Positions 17,082 through 27,249 of a stretch of DNA of 64,000 bases are shown piece by piece (within the stretch, counting starts at the first letter, position 1; the number at the start of each line of letters is the position of its first letter). The notes under the pieces were generated by a model, which did no database searches, was not told where the DNA came from, and was given only the letters and a program-made list of their open reading frames with translations. Made by a program: the position numbers and the translations under genes. Source of the DNA: Proteiniphilum saccharofermentans (GTDB lineage: Bacteria; Bacteroidota; Bacteroidia; Bacteroidales; Dysgonomonadaceae); the NCBI RefSeq assembly GCF_900095135.1, contig NZ_LT605205.1, forward strand, positions 2,480,001-2,544,000, given 5' to 3'.

Positions 17082-20000
17082 ATGCAAGAAAAGTATACAT
17101 GTAAAGCATTTACCACGAAAAAGAATGATAAGTTTTTAAAAATCATGAAAATCTATTTTTTAATCACTTTCCTCTGCATTTTTTCTGTTACGGCAGAGAA
17201 TATTTATTCCCAGTCGAAAACGGTCAGTGTCGAACTAAAAAACATAACGCTAAAAGATGCTTTTCGTGAATTAGAAAAAAACAGTGACTACCTGTTTCTT
17301 TTTATGGATAACACCGAAAGAGGTTTATCAACGAATGTGAACGTATCCTTTAACAACAAATCTATAAACGAAATAATGGATTTGTTGTTGAAAAATACAG
17401 ACCTGGTCTACTCTATCGTCAACAGGCAGATCACCATTTCAAGGAAACCGGGAACTATTGAAAATGGGAAAAAAGCTGACAATAAAGTCAGTACCAAAGA
17501 AGTGCAGCAAACCCGTAAAACCATTACCGGAACAGTAAGGGATGCTAACGGAGAATCCATTATAGGGGCTAATATTATTGAAGTAGGTACATCTAATGGA
17601 ACCATTACCGATGTAAATGGAAACTTCACCTTGAATGTGGCAAACGATGCGGCTATCCAGATCACTTATATCGGATATCTGAGCCAAACAGTCAATACAA
17701 CGGGAAACACAAACTTCAACATCACTCTCAGAGAAGATACGCAAGCGCTTGAAGAGGTGGTGGTCGTGGGGTACGGCATTCAACGCAAAGAAAATCTTAC
17801 CGGTGCGGTTGCAACCGTGGATGTAGGTAAAGCATTGAGCGGACGTCCTATTACCGACGTTGGTCGCGGATTGCAAGGAACTACACCGGGGCTTTCGGTT
17901 GTTATACCAAGCGGAGAGATCGGTTCTGATCCAACGATCAAAGTTCGTGGACAGATCGGTTCTATTGAAGGCGGCTCGGCTCCACTTATTCTATTGGATA
18001 ACGTTGAAATACCATCACTCTTAATGGTCAACCCCGATGATATCGAATCTATTTCCGTATTAAAAGATGCGGCTTCTGCTTCTATTTACGGAGCGAAAGC
18101 TGCTTTCGGGGTTATCCTTATCACTACCAAAAAAGGAGCTGCCCAGCAACGCGTGAATGTGAGTTATTCGGGAAATTTCACTTGGCAAAATATCTCCAAA
18201 AAGATGGAAATGGGCGGTATAGACGCTTTGCAGTATAGTGTGGATGCTTTTAAAAACGCAGGCGGAACAGTAGCCGGCGCTTTTGTGCAAATTACAGAGG
18301 AAGGACTGGAAAAAGCCAAAGCCTGGCATGAAAAATATTACGGGAAAATAGGCGTAGAAGATCCATACGTTTATGGACGTGACTGGTACGTAGACGCCAA
18401 CAACCGCAAAATAGGTTTAAGGACATTCGACCCTTATGATTACATGATTAAAGAATGGACTCCTTCCATGAACCACAATGTTTCCGTCAGTGGAAAAACA
18501 CTAAATACCACCTACAATGTCGGTGTGGGTTATATAAGTCAGGACGGTTTGATGAAACCGGCAAAACACGACGACTTTAAACGCTACAACGGATCATTGA
18601 GGTTAAGCACGGATATCAACAAATACCTGACAGCAAGGGCAGGTGCCATGTATTCTGCCAGAGAAAAGAGATATGGGTATGCAACCAGTTCCACTACCGC
18701 CGATCCATGGCTCTATCTTTACCGTTGGGGACCCACCATGCCCATGGGGTATGACGAGAACGGAAGCATAATCAGAAGCCCTTATTCCGAGCTTAAACAA
18801 GCCAATACAGCCTCAAGAAGTAATGACTATACCAGTGTGAATATTGGCGCTACGCTCAATATAACAAAAGACTGGAAGTTTGATGTTGACTTTAATCATT
18901 CCAAGAATGATTACATCACATTACAACCTGGGACACGTTATACGGCGGCAAATTCCTGGGTGGCTGCTGTGGTAAAGAATGATGAAAACGGAAACCGTAT
19001 ATATGTCAACGATGCCGGTGAAGTTGTTTCATCTACCACCGCGGGAGCAATGCCTGCCTTCATGTTGAACACACACGAATATACGGGAAGCGGTTCCAAT
19101 CCTGACCATATATACCGCCGTTCGGAAAAATCGGTGCGCGACACCTGGAACATGACTACGACGTATGACCTGAATTTGAATGAAGATCATAATTTTAATT
19201 TTTTGTTGGGTGTAAACCGTGTTACGTATGAAACGGAGTGGAACTGGTCGCAGAAAACAAAATTATTGGACATCGCAAATCCTCAGTTTAACCTTGCCGT
19301 AGGTACTGAAACAGTTGGCGGGGATTTTGACTGGGATGCTCAACTGGGTTATTTCGGCCGTGTCAATTATACGTTTAAAGAGCGGTATTTGTTTGAAGCA
19401 AATCTGCGTTACGATGGTACGTCCAAGTTTCCTTCCAATTTGAGATGGAGATACTTCCCTTCATTTTCAGCAGGTTGGCGTCTAAGTGAAGAGCCGTTTA
19501 TGCAGTTCATGCAACCCACGCTTTCATCGTTGAAATTAAGAGGGTCTTGGGGGAGCATCGGCGACCAGACAGTAGCAAACAGTTTGTACGTTCCCACTAT
19601 CACAATCGGTACGATTTCTTATCTGGATGAAAATGGAAACAAATTATTTTATGCAGCCCCACCCGCGGCCGTCTCACCCAAAATCGGATGGCAGAATATC
19701 GAGACCCTGAATTTAGGAATAGATACCCGACTCTTCAAAAACTCATTTGGAATCACTTTCGATTGGTATCAGCGCGATACCAAGGATATGATTATTCCCG
19801 GTGCAAATGTCAGTCTTGCTTACGGTACAGGCGCACCCAAGCAAAATCTGGGAGAATTAAGAACCAAGGGTTGGGAGTTATTGGTCGACTATACGCATCG
19901 TTTTAACAACAAATTATCTGTCAATGCGATGGTGACCGTCTCCGATGCTGTCACTGAAATTACGAAATACAGCGACACTCAATTGGTCAGCGGTTGGTAT

Positions 20001-20855
20001 GTAGGAAAAACGTACGGAGAAATATGGGGTTATGAAACCGATCGCTTATATCAAAAAGATGACTTTGTATGGAATGGAGATCAAATAGTAACCACGTATG
20101 CATTGTACGGGAAAGAAGTGGCAGCAGGTACTGCCGGAGCTAAAGTCGTAAACAAGCTTTCTGACCCGAATGGCGTATACCAGGATCGTTTTCAATCCGG
20201 TAATTACAGGATGGGGCCGGGCGACCCTAAATTTGTTGACCTTAACGGCGACGGGGACATCAGTCCGGGAAGCAGTACGGTCGATGACCCGGGCGACAGG
20301 AAAGTCATTGGTAATTCAACTCCGAGGTATGAATACGGATTCCGTTTGGGAGCCGAATATAAAGGATTCGACTTCTCCGTCTTTTTCCAAGGTGTGGGCA
20401 AACGTGAACTCTGGGGAAATGGATTTCTGGCGATCCCCGGATATAACTCATCGGACGGCGCCATGCCGCAGGCTATTGCCGGTAATTATTGGAGGGAAGA
20501 CCACACGGATGCGTTCTATCCTCGCGCGTATAATCTTGGCAGTTCAAATAATACATTGGGCATTGTACCCCAAACTCGTTATTTATTGGATATGTCCTAT
20601 TTAAGAATGAAGAACCTGACTTTCGGATATTCATTGCCTGCCAATTTGATTACGAAGATAGGGCTTCAAAAAACGCGTGTTTACATTGCTTTGGAAAACT
20701 TCCTGACGTTTGATAACCTGAATGATCTCCCGATTGACCCGGAAGAAGTGCAAGGTTATTCAATGTTCAATGACGAAAACTATAACTCCGGTCGTACGGG
20801 GGTAGGAGCTCCAACAATGAAATCGATGTCAGTTGGTTTTCAATTAAATTTTTAA
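17082..20855 (+). CDS. SusC/RagA TonB-linked outer-membrane transporter with STN signalling domain
   Basis: From the ATG at 17082 the product is 1257 residues. A long signal region (hydrophobic YFLITFLCIFSVTA, about residues 24-38) is followed by an STN domain (about 48-120), a carboxypeptidase-regulatory-like domain (about 147-217; ITGTVRDANGESIIGANI), the SusC motif LEEVVVVGYG (223-232), the plug and a 22-strand barrel ending VGFQLNF. It imports glycan fragments with its SusD lid. The STN domain marks it as a transducer that talks to the FecR/ECF pair just upstream. An earlier in-frame start at 17004 has no support. Confidence 0.96.
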   Translation: MQEKYTCKAFTTKKNDKFLKIMKIYFLITFLCIFSVTAENIYSQSKTVSVELKNITLKDAFRELEKNSDYLFLFMDNTERGLSTNVNVSFNNKSINEIMDLLLKNTDLVYSIVNRQITISRKPGTIENGKKADNKVSTKEVQQTRKTITGTVRDANGESIIGANIIEVGTSNGTITDVNGNFTLNVANDAAIQITYIGYLSQTVNTTGNTNFNITLREDTQALEEVVVVGYGIQRKENLTGAVATVDVGKALSGRPITDVGRGLQGTTPGLSVVIPSGEIGSDPTIKVRGQIGSIEGGSAPLILLDNVEIPSLLMVNPDDIESISVLKDAASASIYGAKAAFGVILITTKKGAAQQRVNVSYSGNFTWQNISKKMEMGGIDALQYSVDAFKNAGGTVAGAFVQITEEGLEKAKAWHEKYYGKIGVEDPYVYGRDWYVDANNRKIGLRTFDPYDYMIKEWTPSMNHNVSVSGKTLNTTYNVGVGYISQDGLMKPAKHDDFKRYNGSLRLSTDINKYLTARAGAMYSAREKRYGYATSSTTADPWLYLYRWGPTMPMGYDENGSIIRSPYSELKQANTASRSNDYTSVNIGATLNITKDWKFDVDFNHSKNDYITLQPGTRYTAANSWVAAVVKNDENGNRIYVNDAGEVVSSTTAGAMPAFMLNTHEYTGSGSNPDHIYRRSEKSVRDTWNMTTTYDLNLNEDHNFNFLLGVNRVTYETEWNWSQKTKLLDIANPQFNLAVGTETVGGDFDWDAQLGYFGRVNYTFKERYLFEANLRYDGTSKFPSNLRWRYFPSFSAGWRLSEEPFMQFMQPTLSSLKLRGSWGSIGDQTVANSLYVPTITIGTISYLDENGNKLFYAAPPAAVSPKIGWQNIETLNLGIDTRLFKNSFGITFDWYQRDTKDMIIPGANVSLAYGTGAPKQNLGELRTKGWELLVDYTHRFNNKLSVNAMVTVSDAVTEITKYSDTQLVSGWYVGKTYGEIWGYETDRLYQKDDFVWNGDQIVTTYALYGKEVAAGTAGAKVVNKLSDPNGVYQDRFQSGNYRMGPGDPKFVDLNGDGDISPGSSTVDDPGDRKVIGNSTPRYEYGFRLGAEYKGFDFSVFFQGVGKRELWGNGFLAIPGYNSSDGAMPQAIAGNYWREDHTDAFYPRAYNLGSSNNTLGIVPQTRYLLDMSYLRMKNLTFGYSLPANLITKIGLQKTRVYIALENFLTFDNLNDLPIDPEEVQGYSMFNDENYNSGRTGVGAPTMKSMSVGFQLNF

Positions 20856-20868
20856 ATAAGATCATAAA

Positions 20869-22695
20869 ATGAAGAAACATATATTTTATACGCTACTTAT
20901 TGTCGTGCTCGTCTCAGTCGGTTGCGACGATATATTGGATCGCCCCCAGAAAACAAAAGCCAATGATGAAACGTACTGGAGGAGCGAATCCGATTTCCGT
21001 TTATATGCAAATGAATTTTATACGCAGTATTTTGTGGGGTACAGCGCGAGTTGGGGGGTGGATTATGCTCCTCTACGCGGCTATTATTTTTCTGACGATG
21101 TGGCTTATACCGGTACGCAAAGCAACCTGGAGAACGCCATTCCCTCAAGCCGCGGATCTACGTCATTGGCTTCTACCAGCGATCTCTGGCTCACCAAGTA
21201 CGCCAGCGCCACTTGGAACTTTGGATGGGTACGCAAAGTAAACATCATGATAGAACGTCTTGAAAAAGTGGGGGTTAATTATTTATCGGAAGAGGCTTAT
21301 AACCATTGGATGGGGGTAGCCCGTTTCTTTCGGGCCTTTGAATATCACCGTTTAGTCTGGTCGTTTGGCGATGTTCCCTATTATGGAACAACATTTTCAG
21401 AAGACAATTCAGACGAAATGTATAAAGACAGAACACCCAGAAAAGAAGTCATGGAGCATGTGTATGACGATTTACGCTTTGCTTTTGCCAATATCCGGAC
21501 AAATGATGGCGCAATGTACCTGAATAAAGACATTGCTGCTGGATTTATCACGCGCATCATGCTCTACGAAGGAACCTGGCAAAAATACCATAACATCAGC
21601 CAGGAAAACGCGAAGAAGTATCTTGAATTTGCCCAGGAAGCCGGCGATTATGTGATTGGGACAGGAAAGTACGCGATTTCAGGCGACTTCAGGAGTTTAT
21701 TTGGTTCGTTCGACTTAAAAGGTCATCCGGAAGTGTTAATGTACAGACATTATGACGCAGCCAATGCCACACACGCTGTGGCTTCCTATTCAAATGGAAG
21801 GGAATCTCAAAATCCATCCTCCAATTTGGCATTGGCAAAGGCCTTTATCTGCAATGACGGTAAACCGTACCAGACTTCAAGCGTTGCAAACGCCGACATT
21901 TTAGACATTACCAATATGATCAAAACGCGCGATCCCCGTTTCGAAGCTACTTTCTATAACTACCCTAAAATAGAGGCGTCCACGCTTTTGTATGCGTGCA
22001 AATTTATTTCGCGCGAAGGATCGTCTTGGGTTGGAACGCTACCTCCTCAATACGGGAGTATGACAAATACAAACGACTATCCCGTAATGCGTTATTCTGA
22101 AGTATTGCTGAACTGGATCGAAGCGAAAGCCGAACTGGAGACATTAGGTGGAACGGCAGTAACCCAGGCAGATATAAGCATATCTATCAATGCCATACGC
22201 AACAGGCCTTTGGATAATGAAGCCATTGCATTGGGCGTTCAACAAACAGCGGCAATGGATTTGGCTCTTATCAATGATTCTTTTGATCCTGCACGGGATA
22301 GCGATGTTCCGGCCCTTATTTGGGAAATTCGCCGCGAACGCCGAATGGAGTTCGTATATGAACACACCCGTTTAGCCGACATTCGACGTTGGAAAAAACT
22401 GGAATATATGGATAACAATAAATATCCGGATACGATGTTGGGGTTGTGGATTGATATAGCCAATGAACTACCCACTTATCTCGTTACGACCACCAGGGTA
22501 ATGAAAGCTGATGGAACCATCGTGACATACAACGGCTCAAATGCAAGCGATATGGTGGGATTCTACATCCCAACAAACGCAAATGCAAGGGACTTATTCG
22601 GGGATTTTAATTACCTGGCGCCTGTAGGAAAAGCACAAATAGAGCAGTATGCCGATGCCGGCTATACTTTGACACAAACCGCCGGATGGTTTTAA
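20869..22695 (+). CDS. SusD/RagB-family glycan-binding lipoprotein
   Basis: This 608-residue protein begins MKKHIFYTLLIVVLVSVGC with a lipobox Cys at residue 19, then DDILDRPQKTKANDETYW, the usual SusD opening. It has the TPR-like helical pattern and the conserved late segment PALIWEIRRERRMEFVYE with RLADIRRWKK, seen in nearly all SusD proteins. It is displayed on the cell surface as the lid of the SusC transporter encoded 13 bp upstream. A strong terminator follows it. Confidence 0.96.
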   Translation: MKKHIFYTLLIVVLVSVGCDDILDRPQKTKANDETYWRSESDFRLYANEFYTQYFVGYSASWGVDYAPLRGYYFSDDVAYTGTQSNLENAIPSSRGSTSLASTSDLWLTKYASATWNFGWVRKVNIMIERLEKVGVNYLSEEAYNHWMGVARFFRAFEYHRLVWSFGDVPYYGTTFSEDNSDEMYKDRTPRKEVMEHVYDDLRFAFANIRTNDGAMYLNKDIAAGFITRIMLYEGTWQKYHNISQENAKKYLEFAQEAGDYVIGTGKYAISGDFRSLFGSFDLKGHPEVLMYRHYDAANATHAVASYSNGRESQNPSSNLALAKAFICNDGKPYQTSSVANADILDITNMIKTRDPRFEATFYNYPKIEASTLLYACKFISREGSSWVGTLPPQYGSMTNTNDYPVMRYSEVLLNWIEAKAELETLGGTAVTQADISISINAIRNRPLDNEAIALGVQQTAAMDLALINDSFDPARDSDVPALIWEIRRERRMEFVYEHTRLADIRRWKKLEYMDNNKYPDTMLGLWIDIANELPTYLVTTTRVMKADGTIVTYNGSNASDMVGFYIPTNANARDLFGDFNYLAPVGKAQIEQYADAGYTLTQTAGWF

Positions 22696-22715
22696 CCTAT
22701 AAGACTTGATAAAGT

Positions 22716-22743
22716 AAAAGGAGAGGCGCTTGCCTCTCCTTTT
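22716..22743 (+). terminator. Strong terminator after susD
   Basis: A perfect 12-bp stem AAAAGGAGAGGC / GCCTCTCCTTTT with loop GCTT, ending in TTTT, lies 20 bp after the SusD stop. It should reduce transcription of the enzyme genes relative to susCD. Confidence 0.85.
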
Positions 22744-22780
22744 CGGTGATCCGAGAATGATTAGCAAAATAGAAGAAATA

Positions 22781-25081
22781 ATGAAAAAAGAATCTATACA
22801 ATTTAATCTGTTCTTTGTATTGTTTTTATCCTTTTCAATCGGACTCCAGGGACAAAAGAAACATAAGGATATCGAAAAGGATTTTTTCCCTTTTTCCGTA
22901 TGGTACAGCGGTGGCAAAGCCCGGGCTCCTATGCTGTCTGCAATTACGCCTCGTTCTACGGATGAATGGACAACCGATTTGAAACAGATAAAAGATCTTG
23001 GGTTTAATACCGTCCGTACTTGGGTTGAGTGGGCTGCTTGCGAACCGGAACCGGGAAGATATAATTTCGACAATTTACACCTTCTGATGCGGATGGCTAA
23101 TGAAGTAGGACTAAAAGTATTTATACAGATCTATGTGGACTCAGCCCCGGACTGGGTTGCCCACAATCACCCACACGCACTGTTCGAGACACAGAGTGGA
23201 CATAAAGTACATCCGCAATCAGCTCCCGGAGCCTGTATGGACAACAAAGCGGTAGAAGATGCCATACTCAACTTTTACTCGGAAACAGCCAAAGTAGCTA
23301 ATTCGTATCCCAATTTATTCGGATGGGATTTGTGGAGTGAACCACATATCATCAACTGGGCGTCCCTCAATTATATTCCTAATGTCCAATTCTGTTTCTG
23401 CGAGGGGACACAGACAAAGTTTAGGAAATGGCTTGAGAAAAAATATCACACTCTCGAAAATTTAAATACGGCTTGGTACCGCAATTTCACTGACTGGACA
23501 CAAGTAGAAGCTCCCAGATTCAGTACAATTTTAAGTTATACCGACTTTATTGACTGGAAAACTTTCATATACGAAAAACTGGTGGAAGACATGCAAGCCC
23601 GTTATAACGCAATAAGAAAAGTCGATACAACACACCTCATTACCGCCCATGCTGTCGGGGCATCTCTCTTTCAATCTCCTCACGTAGGAGCCGGTGCCAC
23701 TGATGACTTTTTAATGGCCAGGCCATTGGATTACTATGGCGTTTCAATCTATCCAAAACACAATAACCCTCAATACGCCTGGTCGGTGACCACACTTCGT
23801 ACCGTGATGGATTTTATTAGAAGTGCAAACCGGGAAAAAGGAGGATGGTATGTAGGGGAACTGCAGGCCGGATTGGGAACCGTAGCACTTCAGGTGAGCG
23901 ATCCGGTCACTTCTGACGACCACCGCATATGGATATGGTCGGCTATTGCAAAAGGAGCCAAAGGAGTGAATATCTATGCTTATTACCCCATGTCATCCGG
24001 ATATGAAGCGGGAGGATACGGCTTGATCAATCTGGATGGGACCATCACAGAGAGGGCTGTCAATGCGGGACAAATAGCTGATGTGGTAAACCGCAATCAA
24101 CAGCTTTTCCTGAATGCCACCCCCGTCAAGGCTGAAGTAGGGATCGTCTACAATCCACTGACTCAAATGGTGGGAGGTATGCAGCGTCAGGATTTCCCCG
24201 GGGCTTTAAACCAGTCGCTGATCGGTTACTTCCAAACATTTGCCAATTACAATATACCTGTAGATTTTATACACAGAGAACATATTGAAAAACAAGATTT
24301 TTCACAATATAAACTGATCATTATCCCCTATCCGATCATGTTTACCAGGAAGGCTGCCGCAGGTTTACGAAACTTTGTAGAAAATGGAGGATATGTATTG
24401 GCTGAGGCGCGTATTGGATGGAATGACGATCGGGGTTATGCATCAGAAATTATCCCTGGCCTCGGAATGCATGACATATTCGGGGTAAGGGAAGATGAAA
24501 TCAGAATGCGTGATGATATCAGGTTTACCATAACAAATGAAAATCATCCCGCTCTACAAGGTTTTGATGAAAATAGCAAACTTACAGGATCATTGTATGT
24601 ACAGTCGTTAAAACTGCTTGACAACAGTGATGCAAAGATTTTAGCCAGCACCGGGCAAGGGCAACCCACCATTGTAAGCAACCGATACGGGAAAGGAGAA
24701 TCTATGCTGGTAGGAACTTATATGGGAATGGCCAACTTCTCGAAAATCAATCCTGATAATGACAAATTCTTTGTCAACTTATTGAATTGGGCAAAGATCG
24801 AAAGGCCTTTCACTACAACCCTTGACGGACGGAGCTCAAATCAGGTGGAAGTCAGGCTTCAGGATAAAAAGGATGGTTATCTCCTTTTTATCATCAACCA
24901 CAGCAGCGAAAGTGAAGAAATCGGTGTAGAGCTAAATATAGGCTCAAACGGTACATACACTGTGCGGGATATTATCAATGAAACGATAAAAAAGGCATAC
25001 AGCATCGATAATAAATTGATTATCAATTCTCGTATCGACAGTAAAGGTATCCATATCATAGAATTAACCGCAGACAAGTAA
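22781..25081 (+). CDS. GH42-like secreted beta-glycosidase
   Basis: From the ATG at 22781 the protein is 766 residues with a signal peptide (FFVLFLSFSIGLQGQ). A TIM-barrel domain matches the GH42 beta-galactosidase family: NTVRTWVEWAACEPEPG, then GWDLWSEPH with the likely acid/base Glu187, and WYVGELQAG with the likely nucleophile Glu360. A trimerisation/GATase-like domain follows (about 445-650; KLIIIPYPIMFTRKAAAGLR) and a beta-sandwich tail. The family includes beta-galactosidases, but secreted GH42-like proteins of PULs can have other specificities. The start at 22730 would lie in the terminator stem and is rejected. Confidence 0.88.
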   Translation: MKKESIQFNLFFVLFLSFSIGLQGQKKHKDIEKDFFPFSVWYSGGKARAPMLSAITPRSTDEWTTDLKQIKDLGFNTVRTWVEWAACEPEPGRYNFDNLHLLMRMANEVGLKVFIQIYVDSAPDWVAHNHPHALFETQSGHKVHPQSAPGACMDNKAVEDAILNFYSETAKVANSYPNLFGWDLWSEPHIINWASLNYIPNVQFCFCEGTQTKFRKWLEKKYHTLENLNTAWYRNFTDWTQVEAPRFSTILSYTDFIDWKTFIYEKLVEDMQARYNAIRKVDTTHLITAHAVGASLFQSPHVGAGATDDFLMARPLDYYGVSIYPKHNNPQYAWSVTTLRTVMDFIRSANREKGGWYVGELQAGLGTVALQVSDPVTSDDHRIWIWSAIAKGAKGVNIYAYYPMSSGYEAGGYGLINLDGTITERAVNAGQIADVVNRNQQLFLNATPVKAEVGIVYNPLTQMVGGMQRQDFPGALNQSLIGYFQTFANYNIPVDFIHREHIEKQDFSQYKLIIIPYPIMFTRKAAAGLRNFVENGGYVLAEARIGWNDDRGYASEIIPGLGMHDIFGVREDEIRMRDDIRFTITNENHPALQGFDENSKLTGSLYVQSLKLLDNSDAKILASTGQGQPTIVSNRYGKGESMLVGTYMGMANFSKINPDNDKFFVNLLNWAKIERPFTTTLDGRSSNQVEVRLQDKKDGYLLFIINHSSESEEIGVELNIGSNGTYTVRDIINETIKKAYSIDNKLIINSRIDSKGIHIIELTADK

Positions 25082-25105
25082 ATATCAAATAGAAGGGGTT
25101 AGTCC

Positions 25106-26065
25106 ATGGCTGTAATAAGTATTGATTTAGGAGGCACTAAAATTACAGGCGCTCTTTTTGATGAAAATGGCGAAATATGCTGTAGGGTATCTCATCTTCT
25201 GGAAAAGAGGAAAGGAGACGAGGTTGGACTGCTGGTATTGAATGTAATCGACACGTTAATTGAGCAATCCGGGTGCCAGAGAGAGGTCATTGAAGCGTTG
25301 GGTATTTGTGTTCCGGGTATAGCGAACAGCAAAACGGAACTAATATGGGCACCCAACATCGATTGGGAAAATTATCCGCTCCGGAAGAAAATAGAAAATC
25401 ATTTAAAAAATGACCCGATTGCAATTAAGATTGCCAGTGACAGAACATGTTATATTTTAGGGGAACATTGGAAAGGTACCGCAAAAAATACCACGAACGC
25501 AGTCTACCTTTCAATTGGTACAGGGATAGGTGTTGGACTCCTGATTGATGGGAAGATCATCCATGGACATGGAGATATAGCGGGAGCTGCAGGATGGTTT
25601 GCCATGGGAACCCCCTATTCAGAAGAATACAAAAAATATGGATGTTTTGAGAGTTACGCGTCAGGAGACGGTATTGCCCGTCAGGCAAAAAAGATTTTGA
25701 GAGAAGGGCATCTGTTTAAAGGAAGTTCATTATACAAAAAAAATATCGAAGAGGTTTCAAGTAAAGATATTTTTGAAGAATTTTATAAAGATGACCCGCT
25801 TGCTATATCTGTTATTGAAAAAGCGATTGATCTTTGGGCTATGGCTTCTGCCAATTTAGTCAGCCTGTTAAACCCTGAAATGATTATATGGGGCGGGGGC
25901 GTGTTCGGCCCGGCCACAGAATTAATAGGCCGTATTTATGAAAAAGCTTCCAGATGGGCACAGCCCATTGCGATAAAGCAGGTAAAATTCGAAAAGTCAA
26001 TTTTACAGGGGAACGCCGGACTATACGGCGCCGGTTATCTGGCGCTTACATCAAGAACAAAATAA
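25106..26065 (+). CDS. ROK-family sugar kinase lacking the zinc cysteine cluster
   Basis: This 319-residue protein has the ATP-binding DLGGTKITGALFD (residues 7-19), the catalytic Asp in SDRTCYILGE (Asp112), and the ROK pattern SIGTGIGVGLLIDGKIIHG. In standard ROK kinases the next part is EIGH...CxCGxxGCLE. Here it reads AGAAGWFAMG and PYSEEYKKYGCFES, so the zinc-ligand His (Trp164) and two of three Cys are absent; only Cys180 remains. It probably phosphorylates the monosaccharide released by the PUL. Glucokinase, N-acetylglucosamine or N-acetylmannosamine kinase are all possible. It lies 24 bp after the GH42 gene. Confidence 0.88.
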   Translation: MAVISIDLGGTKITGALFDENGEICCRVSHLLEKRKGDEVGLLVLNVIDTLIEQSGCQREVIEALGICVPGIANSKTELIWAPNIDWENYPLRKKIENHLKNDPIAIKIASDRTCYILGEHWKGTAKNTTNAVYLSIGTGIGVGLLIDGKIIHGHGDIAGAAGWFAMGTPYSEEYKKYGCFESYASGDGIARQAKKILREGHLFKGSSLYKKNIEEVSSKDIFEEFYKDDPLAISVIEKAIDLWAMASANLVSLLNPEMIIWGGGVFGPATELIGRIYEKASRWAQPIAIKQVKFEKSILQGNAGLYGAGYLALTSRTK

Positions 26066-26077
26066 CAGCAGGATTGC

Positions 26078-27238
26078 ATGGGATACAATAAAACTTTGGT
26101 GTATATAGCAGCCTGTATAGGCATGGCTTTTTTCGGGGTTGCATTTATTGTCATGGGCGCTGTTTTGCCCTCTTTAACCGCAACATATTCTCTCGACGCA
26201 GTAGGTTCATCTTCTTTGGTATCTCTGCTGCCTGTAGGGGTATTGGCAGGTTCACTGCTGTTCGGGGTCATCGTCGACAGGTACGGATATAAATTGTTAC
26301 TCGTAGTAAGCACGCTGTTTACTTTGTCGGGGATCGAAGGTTTGTCGTTTTTTGAGAACCTGAATATTTTACGTATCTGCATATTCCTTATCGGTCTGGG
26401 TGGAGGGATGCTGAACGGATCTACCAACGCACTTGCGTCTGATATTTCGAATGACAGGGAACGGGGCTCAAGACTGAGTATTCTTGGGGTCTGTTACGGT
26501 ATAGGTGCATTGGGGGTACCTCTTTTATTGGGTATGCTATCCAAAACATACAATTATCAGTTCATATTGCAATGCACCGGATTGGTGATGCTTTTATCCG
26601 TTCTTTATTTTATTGCGATAAAATTTCCCGAACCGAAAATCAAACAGGGATTTCCTTTTAAACAGGCTATCCGGTTAATCAAAGAGCCCTTGCTCCTGAT
26701 AATGGGCTTTTTCCTCTTTTTCCAAAGTGGCATAGAGGGTCTTACGAATAACTGGACTACCAGCTATCTCGACGGAAGAACAGCAATCGGTAGTGACGAG
26801 GCGGTGCTGTGCCTCACATTCTTTGTACTGGGAATGACTGTTTCCCGTTTAATATTGAGTTATTTATTACGTATTTTAAAACATGAATATATACTTTTGG
26901 GAGGAATTATGACAGCCATTATCGGGATAATTATTCTCGATTATGCCTATAATTTACAATTAGCGGCTATTAGTCTGTTTATTGCGGGATTTGGCCTTGC
27001 GGCAGGATTCCCGGTGATCATCAGCTATATAGGCACAGCATACAAAAATATAAGCGGGACAGCAATCGGTCTGGCAATGTTCATTGCATTGACTGGCAAT
27101 ACATTGCTGAATTTTACAATGGGATTTATTTCTGAAACATTTGGAATTTCATCCTTTCCGGTTTTTATTATTATTTTATTGTTGATACAGGGTATCATTC
27201 TCCTTACGAATTCAAAATCAATTAAAAATATCTATTAA
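26078..27238 (+). CDS. MFS sugar transporter of the PUL
   Basis: The 386-residue protein has twelve predicted membrane helices. It shows the MFS loop-2/3 motif in GVIVDRYGYKLLLV and a second-half equivalent. Helix-rich glycines (FLIGLGGGMLNGSTNALASD) resemble the FucP/GlcP-like sugar symporters. It lies between a sugar kinase (12 bp upstream) and a sugar isomerase (11 bp downstream), so it probably brings the released mono- or disaccharide across the inner membrane. Confidence 0.9.
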   Translation: MGYNKTLVYIAACIGMAFFGVAFIVMGAVLPSLTATYSLDAVGSSSLVSLLPVGVLAGSLLFGVIVDRYGYKLLLVVSTLFTLSGIEGLSFFENLNILRICIFLIGLGGGMLNGSTNALASDISNDRERGSRLSILGVCYGIGALGVPLLLGMLSKTYNYQFILQCTGLVMLLSVLYFIAIKFPEPKIKQGFPFKQAIRLIKEPLLLIMGFFLFFQSGIEGLTNNWTTSYLDGRTAIGSDEAVLCLTFFVLGMTVSRLILSYLLRILKHEYILLGGIMTAIIGIIILDYAYNLQLAAISLFIAGFGLAAGFPVIISYIGTAYKNISGTAIGLAMFIALTGNTLLNFTMGFISETFGISSFPVFIIILLLIQGIILLTNSKSIKNIY

Positions 27239-27249
27239 ATTTTACAATT

